Assembly: GCA_040437565.1 (NCBI GenBank)
Contig: JBDOQK010000045.1
Coordinates: forward strand, 220,343 to 284,342
Length of the DNA: 64,000 nucleotides
Origin: Albugo candida
Lineage: Eukaryota > Oomycota > Peronosporomycetes > Albuginales
Direction of reading: 5' to 3'
Part shown: one piece after another, positions 48,818 through 61,930 of the stretch
How positions within the stretch are numbered: the first letter of the stretch is position 1
How the letters are laid out: every line of letters starts with the position of its first letter
Made by a program: the position numbers and the translations under genes
Notes under the pieces: model-generated
The model's input: only the letters and a program-made list of their open reading frames with translations
The model's database searches: none
What the model was told of the DNA's origin: nothing

Positions 48818-49864
48818 TTACTTTCCTCGTATGTGCGTGCAAAAAGAGCCATGATAAAACTGTTTTTTTCTATTTGACTTGATTTCAATCCTGTCTAGAA
48901 CAACCATGCTGTTATACACTCTGGCCAAGCATCCCCAGCAAAAAGTACCGCCGGAAGAATAAGCTTTACTAGTAGAAATGCAATAATATCCCATTTTCAT
49001 GCGTTGAAGAAAATCGAAAGCCTCAGGGTCGTCTGTCAGAGCATTTTTTGTAGGATGTGACACATCATAGGACATCGGACGTGTTCCCGCCAGTTTTAAC
49101 ATTTTGCCTAACCGTTCTTCTTTTGCCGATTTTTTCGTCTTTAACAGATCGCATGATTCATCTGTTAGCAGAGTTGCTGCACTCAAGCATATTCCCATCT
49201 TCATACAAAACTCTCTGAGAAATCGATAATCTGACGAATGTATCATATAAAAAACACTCCAACTTGTACTTGAATGGCGTATGAAATATTTCACCAAGTA
49301 GCCAGAGTCGCTGTATGTTTTTATGCAGGTCTCACACAAGAAAGAGAGCTTGGAGTCGGATCTATATAAGCACATCTTCGTGGATAACGATGTGCTTCCT
49401 TTCATGTATTTCGAACTGACGCTAGCTGGGCGATCTGTAAATTGTACCACGGATAGATCAGATGAGGTTGCCCAGTCTCGTTGTTCGTTCCGAACATACT
49501 TGAAGATCGGTCTTTCGCTAAATGCGACTGGGGATGTTATGCCACCAGTTTTTTCAATAGTCATTTTCGAGCCCGACTCTTCAAATGTAGGAATACGACA
49601 AATAGCTGCACCAAAGCACCTCATCAACTTCACTCGAAGATAGCCTGATGGCCCAACAATCCAGTATGTTGTTTTTCTTTGTGTGTCTCTTCTAGTTTCT
49701 TCAATCTCCTCTACATGAATAGCACCTGCGCACTCCAACAAGCACTTTTGACAGTTTTCAGATACTGCTGATGACACATAGATGTTCAAAGAGTCCCAAT
49801 TTCCAAGGCAATATCCAACACGTAGAATAACTACGAGGATTCCAGTGATCATTCTCGCTCGCAT
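48818..49864 (-). CDS. CCG-class secreted effector, 348-aa open gene
   Basis: The ATG at 49864 (alternative ATG four codons later) opens a signal peptide (ITGILVVILRVGYCLG) with likely cleavage near residue 20-22. Residues 38-47 read CQKCLLECAG, an exact CX2CX5G site. The Albugo CCG class is secreted during plant infection, and some members are detected by plant immune receptors. The body shows further Cys-pair modules: CETCIKTYSDSGYLVKYF near residue 180 and CWGCLARVYNSMVVL near residue 320. A WSVFYMIHSSDYRFLREFC stretch lies between. Module remnants continue beyond its stop, so it may be shorter than its ancestor, but as read it is an uninterrupted secreted protein. No intron is needed. It is the strongest gene candidate in the window. 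Confidence 0.75.
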   Translation of the reverse strand: MRARMITGILVVILRVGYCLGNWDSLNIYVSSAVSENCQKCLLECAGAIHVEEIEETRRDTQRKTTYWIVGPSGYLRVKLMRCFGAAICRIPTFEESGSKMTIEKTGGITSPVAFSERPIFKYVRNEQRDWATSSDLSVVQFTDRPASVSSKYMKGSTSLSTKMCLYRSDSKLSFLCETCIKTYSDSGYLVKYFIRHSSTSWSVFYMIHSSDYRFLREFCMKMGICLSAATLLTDESCDLLKTKKSAKEERLGKMLKLAGTRPMSYDVSHPTKNALTDDPEAFDFLQRMKMGYYCISTSKAYSSGGTFCWGCLARVYNSMVVLDRIEIKSNRKKQFYHGSFCTHIRGK

Positions 49865-52599
49865 CGTGATTCCTGAGCTATAATCTGTGGATACGTGTCA
49901 CCTTATGCATTATGAGTAGTATTTCGTAGAAAGTTTTGATTCATTGGCAGCAAATCATGCTGCTCGGCCAATCATCAGTCACATCCAACTCAGCAATAGT
50001 CAGTACATACCCTTCTAAAGATGGCAAGTAGGAAAATTTGAGTCACCTAGATTCCCGACGCAAGTTACTCCAGTATAGCATACCTGTATAATATGATATA
50101 TGCGTATTGCATGTTGTGACCATTAGCGGTCGGAATATGTACGTAGGGTCCGAGATAGGAAGCCGTGATTCGTGAGCTTCAGGTACGTTTGGTAGCGATA
50201 GTACTGGATTTTTCTGATTCAAATACAGTGCTTACAGTAGAATCAGTGTTTTGTGGGATGCCAAGTCCATCATATCATGATCCAACTTCATTGATACCGA
50301 AGTAATGGTTTTCTTAATAGGAAAGTCTGAAGTCAAGCTTATGAGTTCGTTTGAACGCAACAACACAGGATATCAATAATGTTAGATTAATAGGAAATCT
50401 AATTATAATATTATCAAGTTGAGGTATTTGATCGTGTCCGCCTAGAGTGGACGCAGTTTGCTGATAAAACGTGGAAACATATCTGTTTGCGCTATTTGAT
50501 CGACCGGATCAGGTTCTTTCGGATGCCACTACAAACATGTTTCTTATAGCATTGATGATGCGTTCCCGACTTGAGATTTCAACCACTGCTACTGCACCAC
50601 ATCTAGGTGTTATATCGAGCGTCGTCGACCGGTCGTCTTTGTTCGGAAAAAAATCAAACATGAAGCTAGCTTACGGCGTAGTAAACGCGTGTTATATCTG
50701 TAAGACTTTCAGGTTCGTTGGAGAACATTTAAATTTCATTGGGATTTTGAAAAGCCTGTTAAAAAGTATTGCAGATGTCAATTGCCTTTTTTGGATGAGT
50801 CACTAGCAGTCACCATATCGAAACAACACGACTGGAGTGTTGCAAGGGAAGTAAACGCAAAATCCTGTATAGTTGCATGTTGCTCGAGAATCGTTTTTAT
50901 ACATTATCGCACAAAATATGCCAAAAGCTTGTTTATCTTGCACGTAATAATACGAACAAGGTCCCGTCTTGTAAAGGATTGCATATGACTGAAAGCAACT
51001 TTTCGAGAACGAATCGTTTATCTATCACTTACTTCGTGTAAATCCATAATCGGACGTTCCTCTTCTCTTCTCATATGCTAAGAGTCTTGTACTCCATCAA
51101 CTGATGTTTTTCCTGGTGGACAAGAGTTGATAGGCATGACGGCGTGCGATAAATGTTCGTAGGGAATGTCGAATTCGCTTCAAAGCATCTTTCATGTATG
51201 TGAAGCAATTTGACTGATTGAATCATTTAGAAATCGTAGTGGTATGGACGATGAGGCTCAAATAATTATGCCTCTTCTCCAATAACACACATCCGTTTTT
51301 GACTTTGGAAGACATGCTACGACGTACACGATGAGCTTCTCAAAACGTTTGGAGAAAGAATTGAAGGTACGTACTCCTCTGTCATCAGCTGGACGAATAA
51401 GCTCCCTGCTTTCATTTCCTAGTGTTTGATGTAAATTAATAAACCATCAATGCCAACCTCTTCTGTATTTCTTTATTTCAAAAGAGGATTCCTTGTAAAG
51501 TCGATATAAAGTGCTTGGTACGACAAACTCAATTACCTAATTTACTAAGGCCTCGGTTCTCCGAAAGCTCCAAAGCATCAATGCATCAACGCGTGACTTT
51601 GCAATTCTGAATTAAAGAGCAGCGCTTCCAGATATTCTGATTTATTTTACATTGGCGCGATTTTTTTCAAGAACCTCGACATCTTTACATCCTTATAAGA
51701 GAACAATATACGCAGGGATTCTCATAAGATTGAAGCAAAGTCCCCTGCTCCAAGCTGGGTACGTGCACGCAACTCCAATCCGATTATTTCAGGCTTCAAG
51801 ACTTCTCTGATATCCCATTCAGCATAATTGAGCTGCATATTGACATAGCACAGCTGCTAGTGTTGCAGACCACATTCGCCAGTAAATGAAATGCTGAAGA
51901 AAGCTATTGTATTTTGCTAATATAAAGTTTTTAAACTTATTTTTGATTTCTTGAAACATCGTGCCCCTTTGTCTCTTCAACTAGACGTTTTTTTTGACAA
52001 CAGCAACTCTTGCAAGACTCTGATAAGTGATTTGCAATAGATTTATTGAATTTGGACTGCGATAAACTTGAAATGTTGGATGTTTTGGAGAATACGAGCA
52101 AACATTTCAAGTTATGTTAAACCCTCTCCCGGCACTTTACCTGAGCAAAAAAGAAAAAAACGGAAGCAACAGTACACGCACAAAGCAACTCAAATTCTTA
52201 GAGGGCGTGAAAAGTAATCGGAGACTTGGAGAAAGAAGGACACTTAACCGCACCATGTACCTTCTTGGTATGGTCACATGAAATAATAAACAACACTGGT
52301 TAACCAGTTATGCTGGATGTTTCCGCTCGTTTTCCAGGAAAATATTGATTTTATACCACTTTTTTAAAAAATATGTTTTGTATACCTACAGTTAGCAAAT
52401 TATGGTTCTTGAACCAATAGCTGAAAAAATATGGTTTATACCAAAAGTGGTTAAAGTTTGGTTTATATACCAAAACGAGTATTACACGGGAGGAATTGAA
52501 AGAAATGAAAAATACAAAAACAAGTCCAACTTATGTGAAATTATGATAAATATATTCAAAAAGACCAATGCTTGTAGGCACGCTTGTTGTGGCCGTATT
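49865..52599. other. 2.7-kb stretch, nothing recognised
   Basis: A 111-codon plus frame at 50471-50806 is open (with CYICKTFRFVGE near its end), and another at 50782-50988 overlaps it. I recognise neither. The sequence just upstream of the effector ATG shows no promoter motif I can name. The MULE relic begins near 52600. Confidence 0.35.
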
Positions 52600-54330
52600 T
52601 ACAGCATTTAATGCTCTTTTTGCTGCGCATCTTCTTGAAATCTTCTGTGGCAGCTTGAGACTGGATTCGCTTCGACTTCTTCGACCGGCCACGCTTCTTT
52701 GAAACCATGAGTGGGTGGTGCTTTTTTTAACGGGTTAGTTTATTCATCGTCATGCATGAACTCATCTCTACCATGGGGTCGTAAGCACTCTAGTACAACT
52801 CCTTGTTCCACGAAGCATCGCAGAAAGGCTTGAGTAGCGACAGCTTGTTGACAGATCCCAAGGGCCGCATTGAGATGAGAGCATGTCCCATTCATGTCGC
52901 CAAAGTAGCCACAAGAACAAGGATTTTTCGGATTATCTAGATCGACAGAATAGTCAAGATTCAGCTCTCCATCCTTTCTGACCTTGGCCACGAAGGATGA
53001 CAGGCAACTCGGTATGATTTCATGTTTGTCAACGACAGAGACAAAGCGCTTGCGCTCGAATTCATTCGTTGCGAAAGCTTTGAGTTCCCACCACGAAGCC
53101 GCCTTTGCGACGAATTCAACCCACTTGATCCCTATATATTTTTCCACCGTCATGAGAAGTGGCCTCTCTCTAGCTTCAAGCATGACCTTATTCACAGAAT
53201 TCACGTTCTCACTAGTCATGGTCACAAAGCGCGGACGTATACTATACGTGACAGCTCCTTTGATCTTGTCTACATCGCGTAGCCATTGCAACGTCTTTGC
53301 ACTGTTTTTCTTCAACTCAATGGATCGCCGTTTGAACGACGCAAACGTCAAGGAACTAGCCAGGTTCGACGCCTGGTCGTTCAATATCGAGTTGCGAAAC
53401 TTGGCGTTGAAACTTTCCAGCTGTGACGAACTCAAACAAAGTGAGGGATCTCACCTGCTTTAACTTGCAACGCCGGAATGAGCCCCTAGTCACGGTCGGA
53501 GATGACGAATACTAGAGCTTATATAGAGCATAGAAGAAAGCCCAGGATTCATGACCAATTATTTTTTTCTAGTCTGACATCCAAGCGACCGCGACAATTC
53601 GAATCTCATTGTTGCTGTTTTTACAGCAAGCGACAATGAAGACTCCACCATATTCGTGCTTCATAAATGAGCCATCCAGATTGATACCGCGATCTGCAAA
53701 TTCGCGGAGCACATGAATGACGGGCTTGTATGCGATGAAAACCCGAAAAAAATTCCTTACGCAACGCGATATCTGCCCTGTGTTCGCACTCGTTCATTTC
53801 ATATGCGTATGATAAGATGAATTGGTAGCGTGAGATCTGGACCGAAGATTGCGCTATGAGTCAAATGCAGGCGTAGACACAAGTCTGGTACGTCAATCGA
53901 CGCCCATCATCCGTCATTTTCTTCTACACCTCAGCTGGACTGGAGTCATGACCCTTAACAACGACGAACGGGAGAGCCTAATCAAGCCAACGACGCATGA
54001 AGACTTGTTTTCACGACTCGCTTAGTATGAAGCCAAGTCAAGTTTCGTAGCGTCGCATGTGTGCGGCACGAACGTATGAGGCCGCTCAACTCCCCTACCA
54101 TACGCAAAAGTGACTGCGAAGATGCAATTTGGATTGACACGCAACACCTTGAAGCGTCTGTGATTGCTCTATATGACACGAAACTCTCGTCCACCTTTTT
54201 AGTTACATTTAATAAGCGAAGTTCATATGTCGTCGAGACTGGCCTAGTCGTGTGAGTAAAAATATGCATGCTATACCGAGTCCCCTGGCGACTATATGTC
54301 ACTTGACTCTTGTGACTCACTGACGAGCCT
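52600..54330 (-). pseudogene. Mutator-like (MULE) transposase relic, copy 2
   Basis: Minus-strand pieces appear in MULE order. An N-terminal part (about 54.3-53.85 kb) ends TDDGRRLTYQTCVY. The core has INLDGSFMKHEYGGVFIVAC (about 53640-53690), whose Asp is the first catalytic residue, and ALVFVISDRD (about 53490-53515), carrying the second Asp. A 231-codon piece (53435-52740) ends in CSCGYFGDMNGTCSHLN, a CxC...CxH SWIM zinc finger typical of MULE transposases. Past its stop a basic tail reads AGRRSRSESSLKLPQK. Several stops and shifts break the core. It moves DNA by cut-and-paste when intact; here it is dead. Compared with copy 1 it keeps both Asp residues and the zinc finger. Terminal repeats not found. 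Confidence 0.8.
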
Positions 54331-57099
54331 TCGTTGCCGATAGTTTGCATAGTTGCAAGTTGCGGATATTCCAACGAAATCGGCACTCAAGAATGTGAGA
54401 CGTTTTTTGTATACTTTTCATCACTTTTAAATAACCTTCAAACTTTTGGTGTATTTTTCAGTTTTTTTTATTTCGCCCGTGTAATATTAGTTTTGTTATG
54501 TCAACCATATTTTTTGAAAAAAAAGGTATAAAATCCCCGTATTCTCCGTTTTCCAACTAATGTCTACAGTGATTTCGAGTGCATTATTTTCAAGCGTGAT
54601 CAGAAAAGAAACGAGACAGCACGGTATGTCGAGAACCCATGTGACAGAAACGTAGTACAAGAAAGAAAAAAAAGTTCTGAGCGCTCTGTCAAACAGCTGC
54701 GTTTCTCGTAAAAACGTTTGCCATTACAGATGCAAATAGCTCTGTTAAATTCACATTAAAAACCTGCAATATACCTAGTCGGTTGCATTCACATACGCCC
54801 TCTACGAGTCCAACAAAAATTGTATTGCTTGACATCTTACTGCCCAAAAGACTTGACAGAACCAAGGTATAACATAGAAAGCGCGAAGATAGTTTGATCT
54901 ATGTTTGGGTGAACCTTATTTCTCGTCTAAGGCTGAATTCAGCATCACATAGATCCATCAATGCTTACATATAACGCATTAAGATATATGATGCCCCAAC
55001 ACGACTTCATCACCAATAGAAAATTATAATTATTGCGTTACTTCAATAACAACACGACCCTCTCTCATTGCGCGTTATCACGAATCATTTACGTTCCCAA
55101 ATACCCAGAGATCGCTGCGTGCGAAAAGGCTTCTTCAACTCATCTTACTGCCTCATAAGATAATTTCGGTCGCAAAGAAAAAATCTCCTAGCCGTTAGCG
55201 AATAAAATACCTTCCTCATGTGAGACGGAAACGCGCTCGTTGGATGCTGTTATTCTAATTGCATTCTTAGCATCAAATTGGTTAAACCATGCTGGTATTG
55301 AACTTTGAAATGCCACTCTGCAGTTCTGGAATTCCGAAAGAGCGGGTCACAAAAGAGAGACATGTTCGTACTCGCTATTCAATGGGTATACCGTAGATTT
55401 CTCTATATTTCTGGTCAGTGCTTTATATTTGATGATTGGTCTGAACCGATGAAATAATTACAGCATCACCAATTATCTTCCAAAATCATCTAGCGTCGAT
55501 TGACCATCTATCAGCAGACCTGACAGCTTTATTGAAGCGTTCCGCGCCTCTTCTTCTCATTTCAAATATGATAATATATGCTACTTTGCTTCCTGAGCCG
55601 GCAGCACCGGTAGGTAAATCCAATTCTCGCTGCTTCATCTGTGATAAATTTAGTCGTGATGCTAATAGCTCTCTTCTCTTCCGTCATTAAAGTCTCTGAA
55701 TATTGTACAAACAGCAATGCACAACATGAGTGTGAGTCGGCTTATTACACTTGAGGTTCTGAGTAAAATGTTTTCAAGCCTTTAAGTAGCGCTCCATAAC
55801 GGCGTTAGCTTTCGTGATGTTGTTTCTTTACTTCTGCTAGTGTGGTAATGCCTCTCACGAGATTCATTTAGTCTTTCATCAAACATGCCTTTGCGTGTTG
55901 ACGGCTTGAAAGCAGCATTTCACAGGCTAACAAGTTATTTCAATTAGCCATTCAACATGCCTCTTTATGTCTCTGCAAATCGGCTCTAGTCATTGTAAAC
56001 AATTGTGGCATATCTCGCGATCATTCTTAAAAGTGAGTCACCAATCCACGAGTCTTCATCCCTTCATAAATAAGTCCAACATCTATATTTCATCATCAGT
56101 TTGGCTGCTGTTAGAGGAAGAGTGAAAACGCGATATTTTTGCGCAAAAACACCCTCGTATTCATATCTATGCTTCAAATCAGCTTGCCTGCTTCAGCACC
56201 GATACGATAGTAGTTTAAAAACTTTCTCAATTTTTATTCGAAGCGTTCCGGTATTTCATGTATATACGTTGAATCAAATAACTCTTTCGCATTGAGCGAT
56301 TGTATTTGTTGCCGCATCATTTTTCTCAGTGCTAAATCATCTCCTTTTTCGTCCGCCTTTATAAATTGTTAGCGTTACACTTGTGCTTGGATTTAGCAGC
56401 AAATTCTCAAAAGCGATACTCTCCTGACTAATTTCAAGTAAAAAGTTGCGTCGCATACAGGTTTTGTGTCAAACGTTCATGCCGGCATAGGGAGTGCTAT
56501 GTTAGCGTCGCACAGGCTCAGAACTCGAGAGTAAAGCAGGTCGTGGATGAAGTGACCAAAGATTGGCTGTGCTTGGTTTTTATATCGCATAGTTCAGTTT
56601 ACCTCGATGCGATCGATCACGAAGGTCATTATATCAATGTTTGCGAGTAACAAAAACAAACTTTGTCTGACGCAGTTGGCTTTTGATCACGTGGGTATGC
56701 TAATGTTTCCTTCTTTTTTCTTTCCAGAGCTTGTCTGTTCGGACAACTCTTTTTGATAGATTGCTTGAGATAACTAATGCACAGCCCGACGGGACAAAGA
56801 CCATGCACTGTTTGACTCAGATTTGGTTCATATTCTTGTAAATATAAGCCCGAGCACTTCTTTACAGGTGACGAAATCAAAATACCTTGTGTCCCGGACG
56901 AAGTGAAGATTGGGAAGTTAATGTAGAACAAATCCGAGTAGCTTAAGTACGGTAGGTATAAATTTCCTAATACACATATCTTTTTGCTTGATCGTTGCGG
57001 TGATCAAAACGTAGAAGCACCTACTAAAACGGAAGGCGTCTGTGATTTGTAGCGCCAAAACTGAGAGACAGAAAGAGTTAACGTTAGTTTAACTGTGCT
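54331..57099. other. 2.8-kb stretch, nothing recognised
   Basis: A 100-codon minus frame at 56629-56931 has a reasonable composition but no known motif. The last part may include the 5' portion of the gypsy element, whose LTR I could not find. Confidence 0.35.
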
Positions 57100-60000
57100 C
57101 GATGTTGAATGAAGAGCAACGATCCCATGTACAAAGAGCTTGAAGCTAACGCGCCCGATTTGGAGGCGATGAAGGCGCGTCGAAAATAAAGAATATTAGA
57201 CCCAGCAGGACCCTTTTGTTGGATATTTGACTGAAGAAATGGTTTGACGTTTAACGGGGGATGTCTAAATGAGGGAGGTAACAGGAAATAATCGCATCTC
57301 AAATGCGCAGAACTTACCAAACATCTTATCTGCACTGGGGAGACGTCGATCAGGCATATTACAATATATTCCTCGCCTATAAGACGTGTCAAAAGAAAAG
57401 CTTTGTTATACCGTGGTCAGCGTGCGTTGATGCTTGGAAGTGGGCGAAAATCAACAAATTTGAAATGTGTAAACAGCCGGAAGATGGGGTTGGAGAGTAT
57501 TGGATATACTATTCCAGAGAAGTTATCAAAACGGATTCGTTAGAGTCGAGTAAGATTGATCGTATAATGAGAAAGATCAAGACGAACACATTGATCCCGT
57601 ATGTCGCGGTTTCGAAATCAAATTTACCACGTGTTGGAATAGGAGGGTCTGCAACATTATGTGGAGCAGGTGGATGCGAAGAGGATCGTAAATTGGATGG
57701 TCGACGGTTTAAAGCATGCGGCTTTCAAGAACAAGATCTTGGACAAGCTGAATATGGATACCAATAAACATGTGAATAAAAAAATTCGGTATCGTTCTAT
57801 CAATGGTGTCAAGGACTATTGAGAAGATTTATAGAATGGGAACCTGAAGCAACCCGGTTTGATTCAATACGAAATGCTGTGTCTCTGAAAAAACAAGTGC
57901 CTCTTCAGCAACGGTGTTTTCCTACTCATAATCATAAGCCTAAAGAAGAGGAAAACAGGCAACAAGTGTCGAAATAGGGCCCGCCCCGTACCATATTTAA
58001 ATGTTTGAGATGTAACAGCACCGAACATTCGATCCAAAGCTGACGCGGTGCGCATCAAGGGAAGCAGGATCTCTCCTAAGGAACCGAAATAACAATCGTG
58101 AAGGATATTCCATCGACGCACCGAAGGTGAAGAAAGCTGCTATGGTGAAATGAAAGGGAGAGTCTTCCGCTACCGTCGATGGCATTCAAAATTTATGTAC
58201 GTTTTTGGACTCGGGCTCGGATTGCAGAATCGTATCCGCGGGATTGGTGGACGTCTTGAAATCAAAGGCATTTGTTCGTGTGAGCCAACACACTACACCG
58301 ATGAAGACAAATACGCTCGGAGACGCGCCAATATGGATAAAGCGTCGGGTTATGTTGAATTGCGTAGAATTTCCCACGTCGAGTAGACCATTCATATCGA
58401 GAAATCTGGAGGACGAAAAAGACAAATTGCTGACACTACTGATTGATCGAGGCATGATGGAGTTAGTGGGATTTTCCGAGCGATGCTCTTTTGGGGCAGC
58501 AAGACAAAGAAAACAAATATGGGACGCTTCGGGAATCAAATACAGTACGAAAGGCAATACCCTTTCATGTCGTGCGTAGAAACAATGCGACGAGGCGGGA
58601 TATGTCAACGGCAGTAGCGATCTGAATGAGAAAGAAACCTATATAATGTTCCCGGAGGAGGTCAGCGCTGACATCCTTAGAGATGCTATCAAGGAAATTC
58701 TCGAGTCAGAAGTCGTCGAAGCAACAAAAAAGGGAGCAAGAAAGGAATGAGTTTCACGAATGACGTCATTACTTTACCAGTATCAGGATCTTCTTCGGGT
58801 GGAGTTCGCAGTGGACCCCCAGTCAAAGTCTCTCCCTTTAAGGTTTAGATAAAGGAAGGGATTGAGCCGATAATGCCGAGTTTCGGACGCTATCTGCCAT
58901 TAGATTCATTCTCAAAGAATACTACTAGATTTATCGGAATCCCGACTCAAGATGGGGTAGCGCACCTCGAATTGTTGCAGAAAAGATGTCGGAAACTATC
59001 GAGTGACAGTGGACCTGCGCGCGGTAAACGCGCACACAATTCCAATGTCGTGGCCAATGCCAAATTTGAAAGCGGTTCTCGCGAGTCTCGATGTATCACG
59101 CTGTTACTTTTGATTGGATTGCTTCCGGTTTTACTGGCGACTTGCCCTACATGAAGCAGTCGGGATTATTTTACTCTGGTAACACCTGAGAGACTTTATA
59201 CGGGAAATCGAATTATCATGGGTTTGACAGACGCTGTCACTTTTGCACAGTAGGTTGCTGAGCGAGTATTAAAACCCGTCCTCAATCAGGGGGTTCAAGT
59301 ATGGCTGTTGCCATCTTCGTTTATGCAGAAAGAGAAACGAAACTTCTTGAAAATTGGTGACCGTTCTTGAAAGATGTGAAATATTTGGTGTGAAGCTTCA
59401 TCCAAAAAAGTGTTGTTTTCTCACTGTCGAGATTGTGTGGTGCGAAAAAAAGATTGAAGTGAATGGAGTGAGTCATTGCGCCGACCTAATTCCAGGATTA
59501 TGCGAATTGGGACAAATAATCACTGGGCCAGATTTTTATCAATTGTTTTGTGCGGTGAAATGGATGCGGAATAATGTACTCAAAATACTCGCCGCTGGTA
59601 CAAAACCTTAGGATTTGGTGAAAATACTGTAACCATGTGAGCGGCGGGAAGCAGAAAAAAAAGAAATCAGGTGCAAATTCGATTAGACGAATAGGTTTGG
59701 GGGCAACCAATGACTAGTATTTTCAGCTGATAAAGGTTGCACTCTGCGCGATGGTACCGATTCAACATCCAAAAGAAGCCTGGGAGGTATGTATCTATAC
59801 GAACACCTTTCAAGATCACTGGAGAGCGATTGCGTCTCAAGTAGAATCGGGAGAGCTGGGAAAACCACTCAGCGAGCAATTACATATACCACTCGCAATT
59901 ATAAGTGAATCTTTCAAAGGAGCCGCTACACGCTAAGCAAGTGTAAAGAAGATAGATTTCGTTATTGTAGACGTGTAAACGATTTGGGTATATTTTACTG

Positions 60001-61324
60001 CGAGACAGGTTTCCATTTTTTCACTGATCACCGGAGTCAAAAATTCATTTTCGATCAAAGAAGCCTGGATATTGCCAGTGCAAGATATAGAGCGAGGAAT
60101 CTACAACGATGGGCAATGGTCTTTCAGACTTTTCGTTATGATATCGAGTAGGTATCATGGGATGAAAACGTCGGAGGCGGTAAGCTATCCCGTTGAGTTC
60201 GCGGGGGTAAAACAAACAACGACCAAATTTTATGCTCTGGTTGTCAAACAAAAGGTATCTCCTTCGAAAGATACTGCTTTTAAATAACCGTCGTTGGAGT
60301 AAATGGGCGTGTTACAATCAGCTTCGGAAGACAGAAGCCTTGCGTATACACCCTCATCAACGAAGGACAAGAAGTGCGGCGTATTAGTAGATGCGGACAA
60401 CCGCATTTCGATCCCAAATAGTGAAGTCAATGTCCAGCAACGACTTTGTATTGTGGATCATGCAGGATCCGCAGGTCATCGGGGTGTCGCGACGACATTT
60501 CAGATATTGTCAAAGCATGTAACGTGAAGCTCAATGATAATCGTGACGTGAGAGAATTCGTGCTCCGATGTTTAAACCGTCTTTTATTGAGAGGACAAAG
60601 ATGTCCTCGCCTATTTGGAGAATCTCTGAGAGCCACCAAACCGAAAGAAATCTTACATTTCAATTTCTGATCATTGACTGCAGGTATTGGAGGATATCGT
60701 TATGTGCTCGTGTTGAAGGATGGAATGAGAGGCTTTTGTGAGTTCATTTCTAGTGTGGTGGCCAGTACGGATTTCACCGTAGTAGCAGTACCGGATTGTT
60801 TTAGGAGGTATGGCGCTTTCTCTGTCTGAGTGTCCGACAGAGGGTCACATTTCAAGAATGAGGCTATGTAGAAACTTAAAACTACGCGCGAAATATCATT
60901 TCGTGATGGCGTATTGTCCGTGGACAAATAGGTCAGTCGAAGTACTAAACTGTCAACTACTCTACACAATGCGATTCTTTTGAGCGAGAGAAAGCTGACG
61001 ATTGCACAATGGCCTGGTATGTTGCCGCTCTGACAATTGCCGGTAAATCAGCTATGACGGGCCCGGCTGAATGTTATGCAACGGTTACAGGGTTTATGGC
61101 ACTGCCGGCAGGAGTTCCAATCAACGTGATGCAGCACCAGACGGCATGAAATGATTTGACGTCTATGACCGAGCTGGAATTGAATATAAAACAGCAAGAA
61201 TTCATTAAAATCCTTCAAGAAACACTGAAACATATGCATCAGGCATTATCCGAGGCCACAAACAAAAGAACGAGGCAGAAAAACGCAGATCACATCGCCA
61301 AGCTGCAAGTATCCCACTTTATGC
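57100..61324 (+). mobile_element. Ty3/gypsy LTR retrotransposon fossil
   Basis: Plus-strand pieces follow gypsy order. A gag-like region (57303-57767) is followed by a zinc-knuckle remnant CLRCNSTEH (about 58000). A protease motif DSGSD is at 58205. Reverse transcriptase pieces run about 59040-59600 (CEIFGVKLHPKKCCFL), and RNase H pieces about 59750-60200 (HPKEAWEVCIYTN). Integrase runs about 60440-61000: DHAGSAGHRGVATTFQILSK, the D-bearing GGYRYVLVLKDGM and YCPWTN-SVEVLN. The words fit oomycete gypsy elements. It is broken many times. No LTR was found on either side. Its 3' part folds back into an inverted copy at 61328-61830 before a gap. Confidence 0.8.
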
Positions 61325-61830
61325 ACCGCATAAAGTGGGATACTTGCAGCTTGGCGATGTGATCTGCGTTTTTCTGCCTCGTTCTTTTGTTTGTGGCCTC
61401 GGATAATGCCTGATGCATATGTTTCAGTGTTTCTTGAAGGATTTTAATGAATTCTTGCTGTTTTATATTCAATTCCAGCTCGGTCATAGACGTCAAATCA
61501 TTTCATGCCGTCTGGTGCTGCATCACGTTGATTGGAACTCCTGCCGGCAGTGCCATAAACCCTGTAACCGTTGCATAACATTCAGCCGGGCCCGTCATAG
61601 CTGATTTACCGGCAATTGTCAGAGCGGCAACATACCAGGCCATTGTGCAATCGTCAGCTTTCTCTCGCTCAAAAGAATCGCATTGTGTAGAGTAGTTGAC
61701 AGTTTAGTACTTCGACTGACCTATTTGTCCACGGACAATACGCCATCACGAAATGATATTTCGCGCGTAGTTTTAAGTTTCTACATAGCCTCATTCTTGA
61801 AATGTGACCCTCTGTCGGACACTCAGACAG
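60822..61830. repeat. Perfect palindrome, 503-bp arms with 3-base centre
   Basis: 60822-61324 and 61328-61830 are reverse complements, with only ACC between them. I found no mismatch in the stretches compared by eye. The right arm ends at the last base before a 100-N gap. The sequence is gypsy integrase and the region after it. The surrounding element is badly decayed, so perfect arms mean a very recent event or an assembly or amplification artefact; the gap position favours artefact. Confidence 0.9.
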
Positions 61831-61930
61831 NNNNNNNNNNNNNNNNNNNNNNNNNNNNNNNNNNNNNNNNNNNNNNNNNNNNNNNNNNNNNNNNNNNNNN
61901 NNNNNNNNNNNNNNNNNNNNNNNNNNNNNN
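61831..61930. other. Assembly gap, 100 N
   Basis: Exactly 100 N, a conventional fixed gap size, so the real distance is unknown. Confidence 0.99.
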
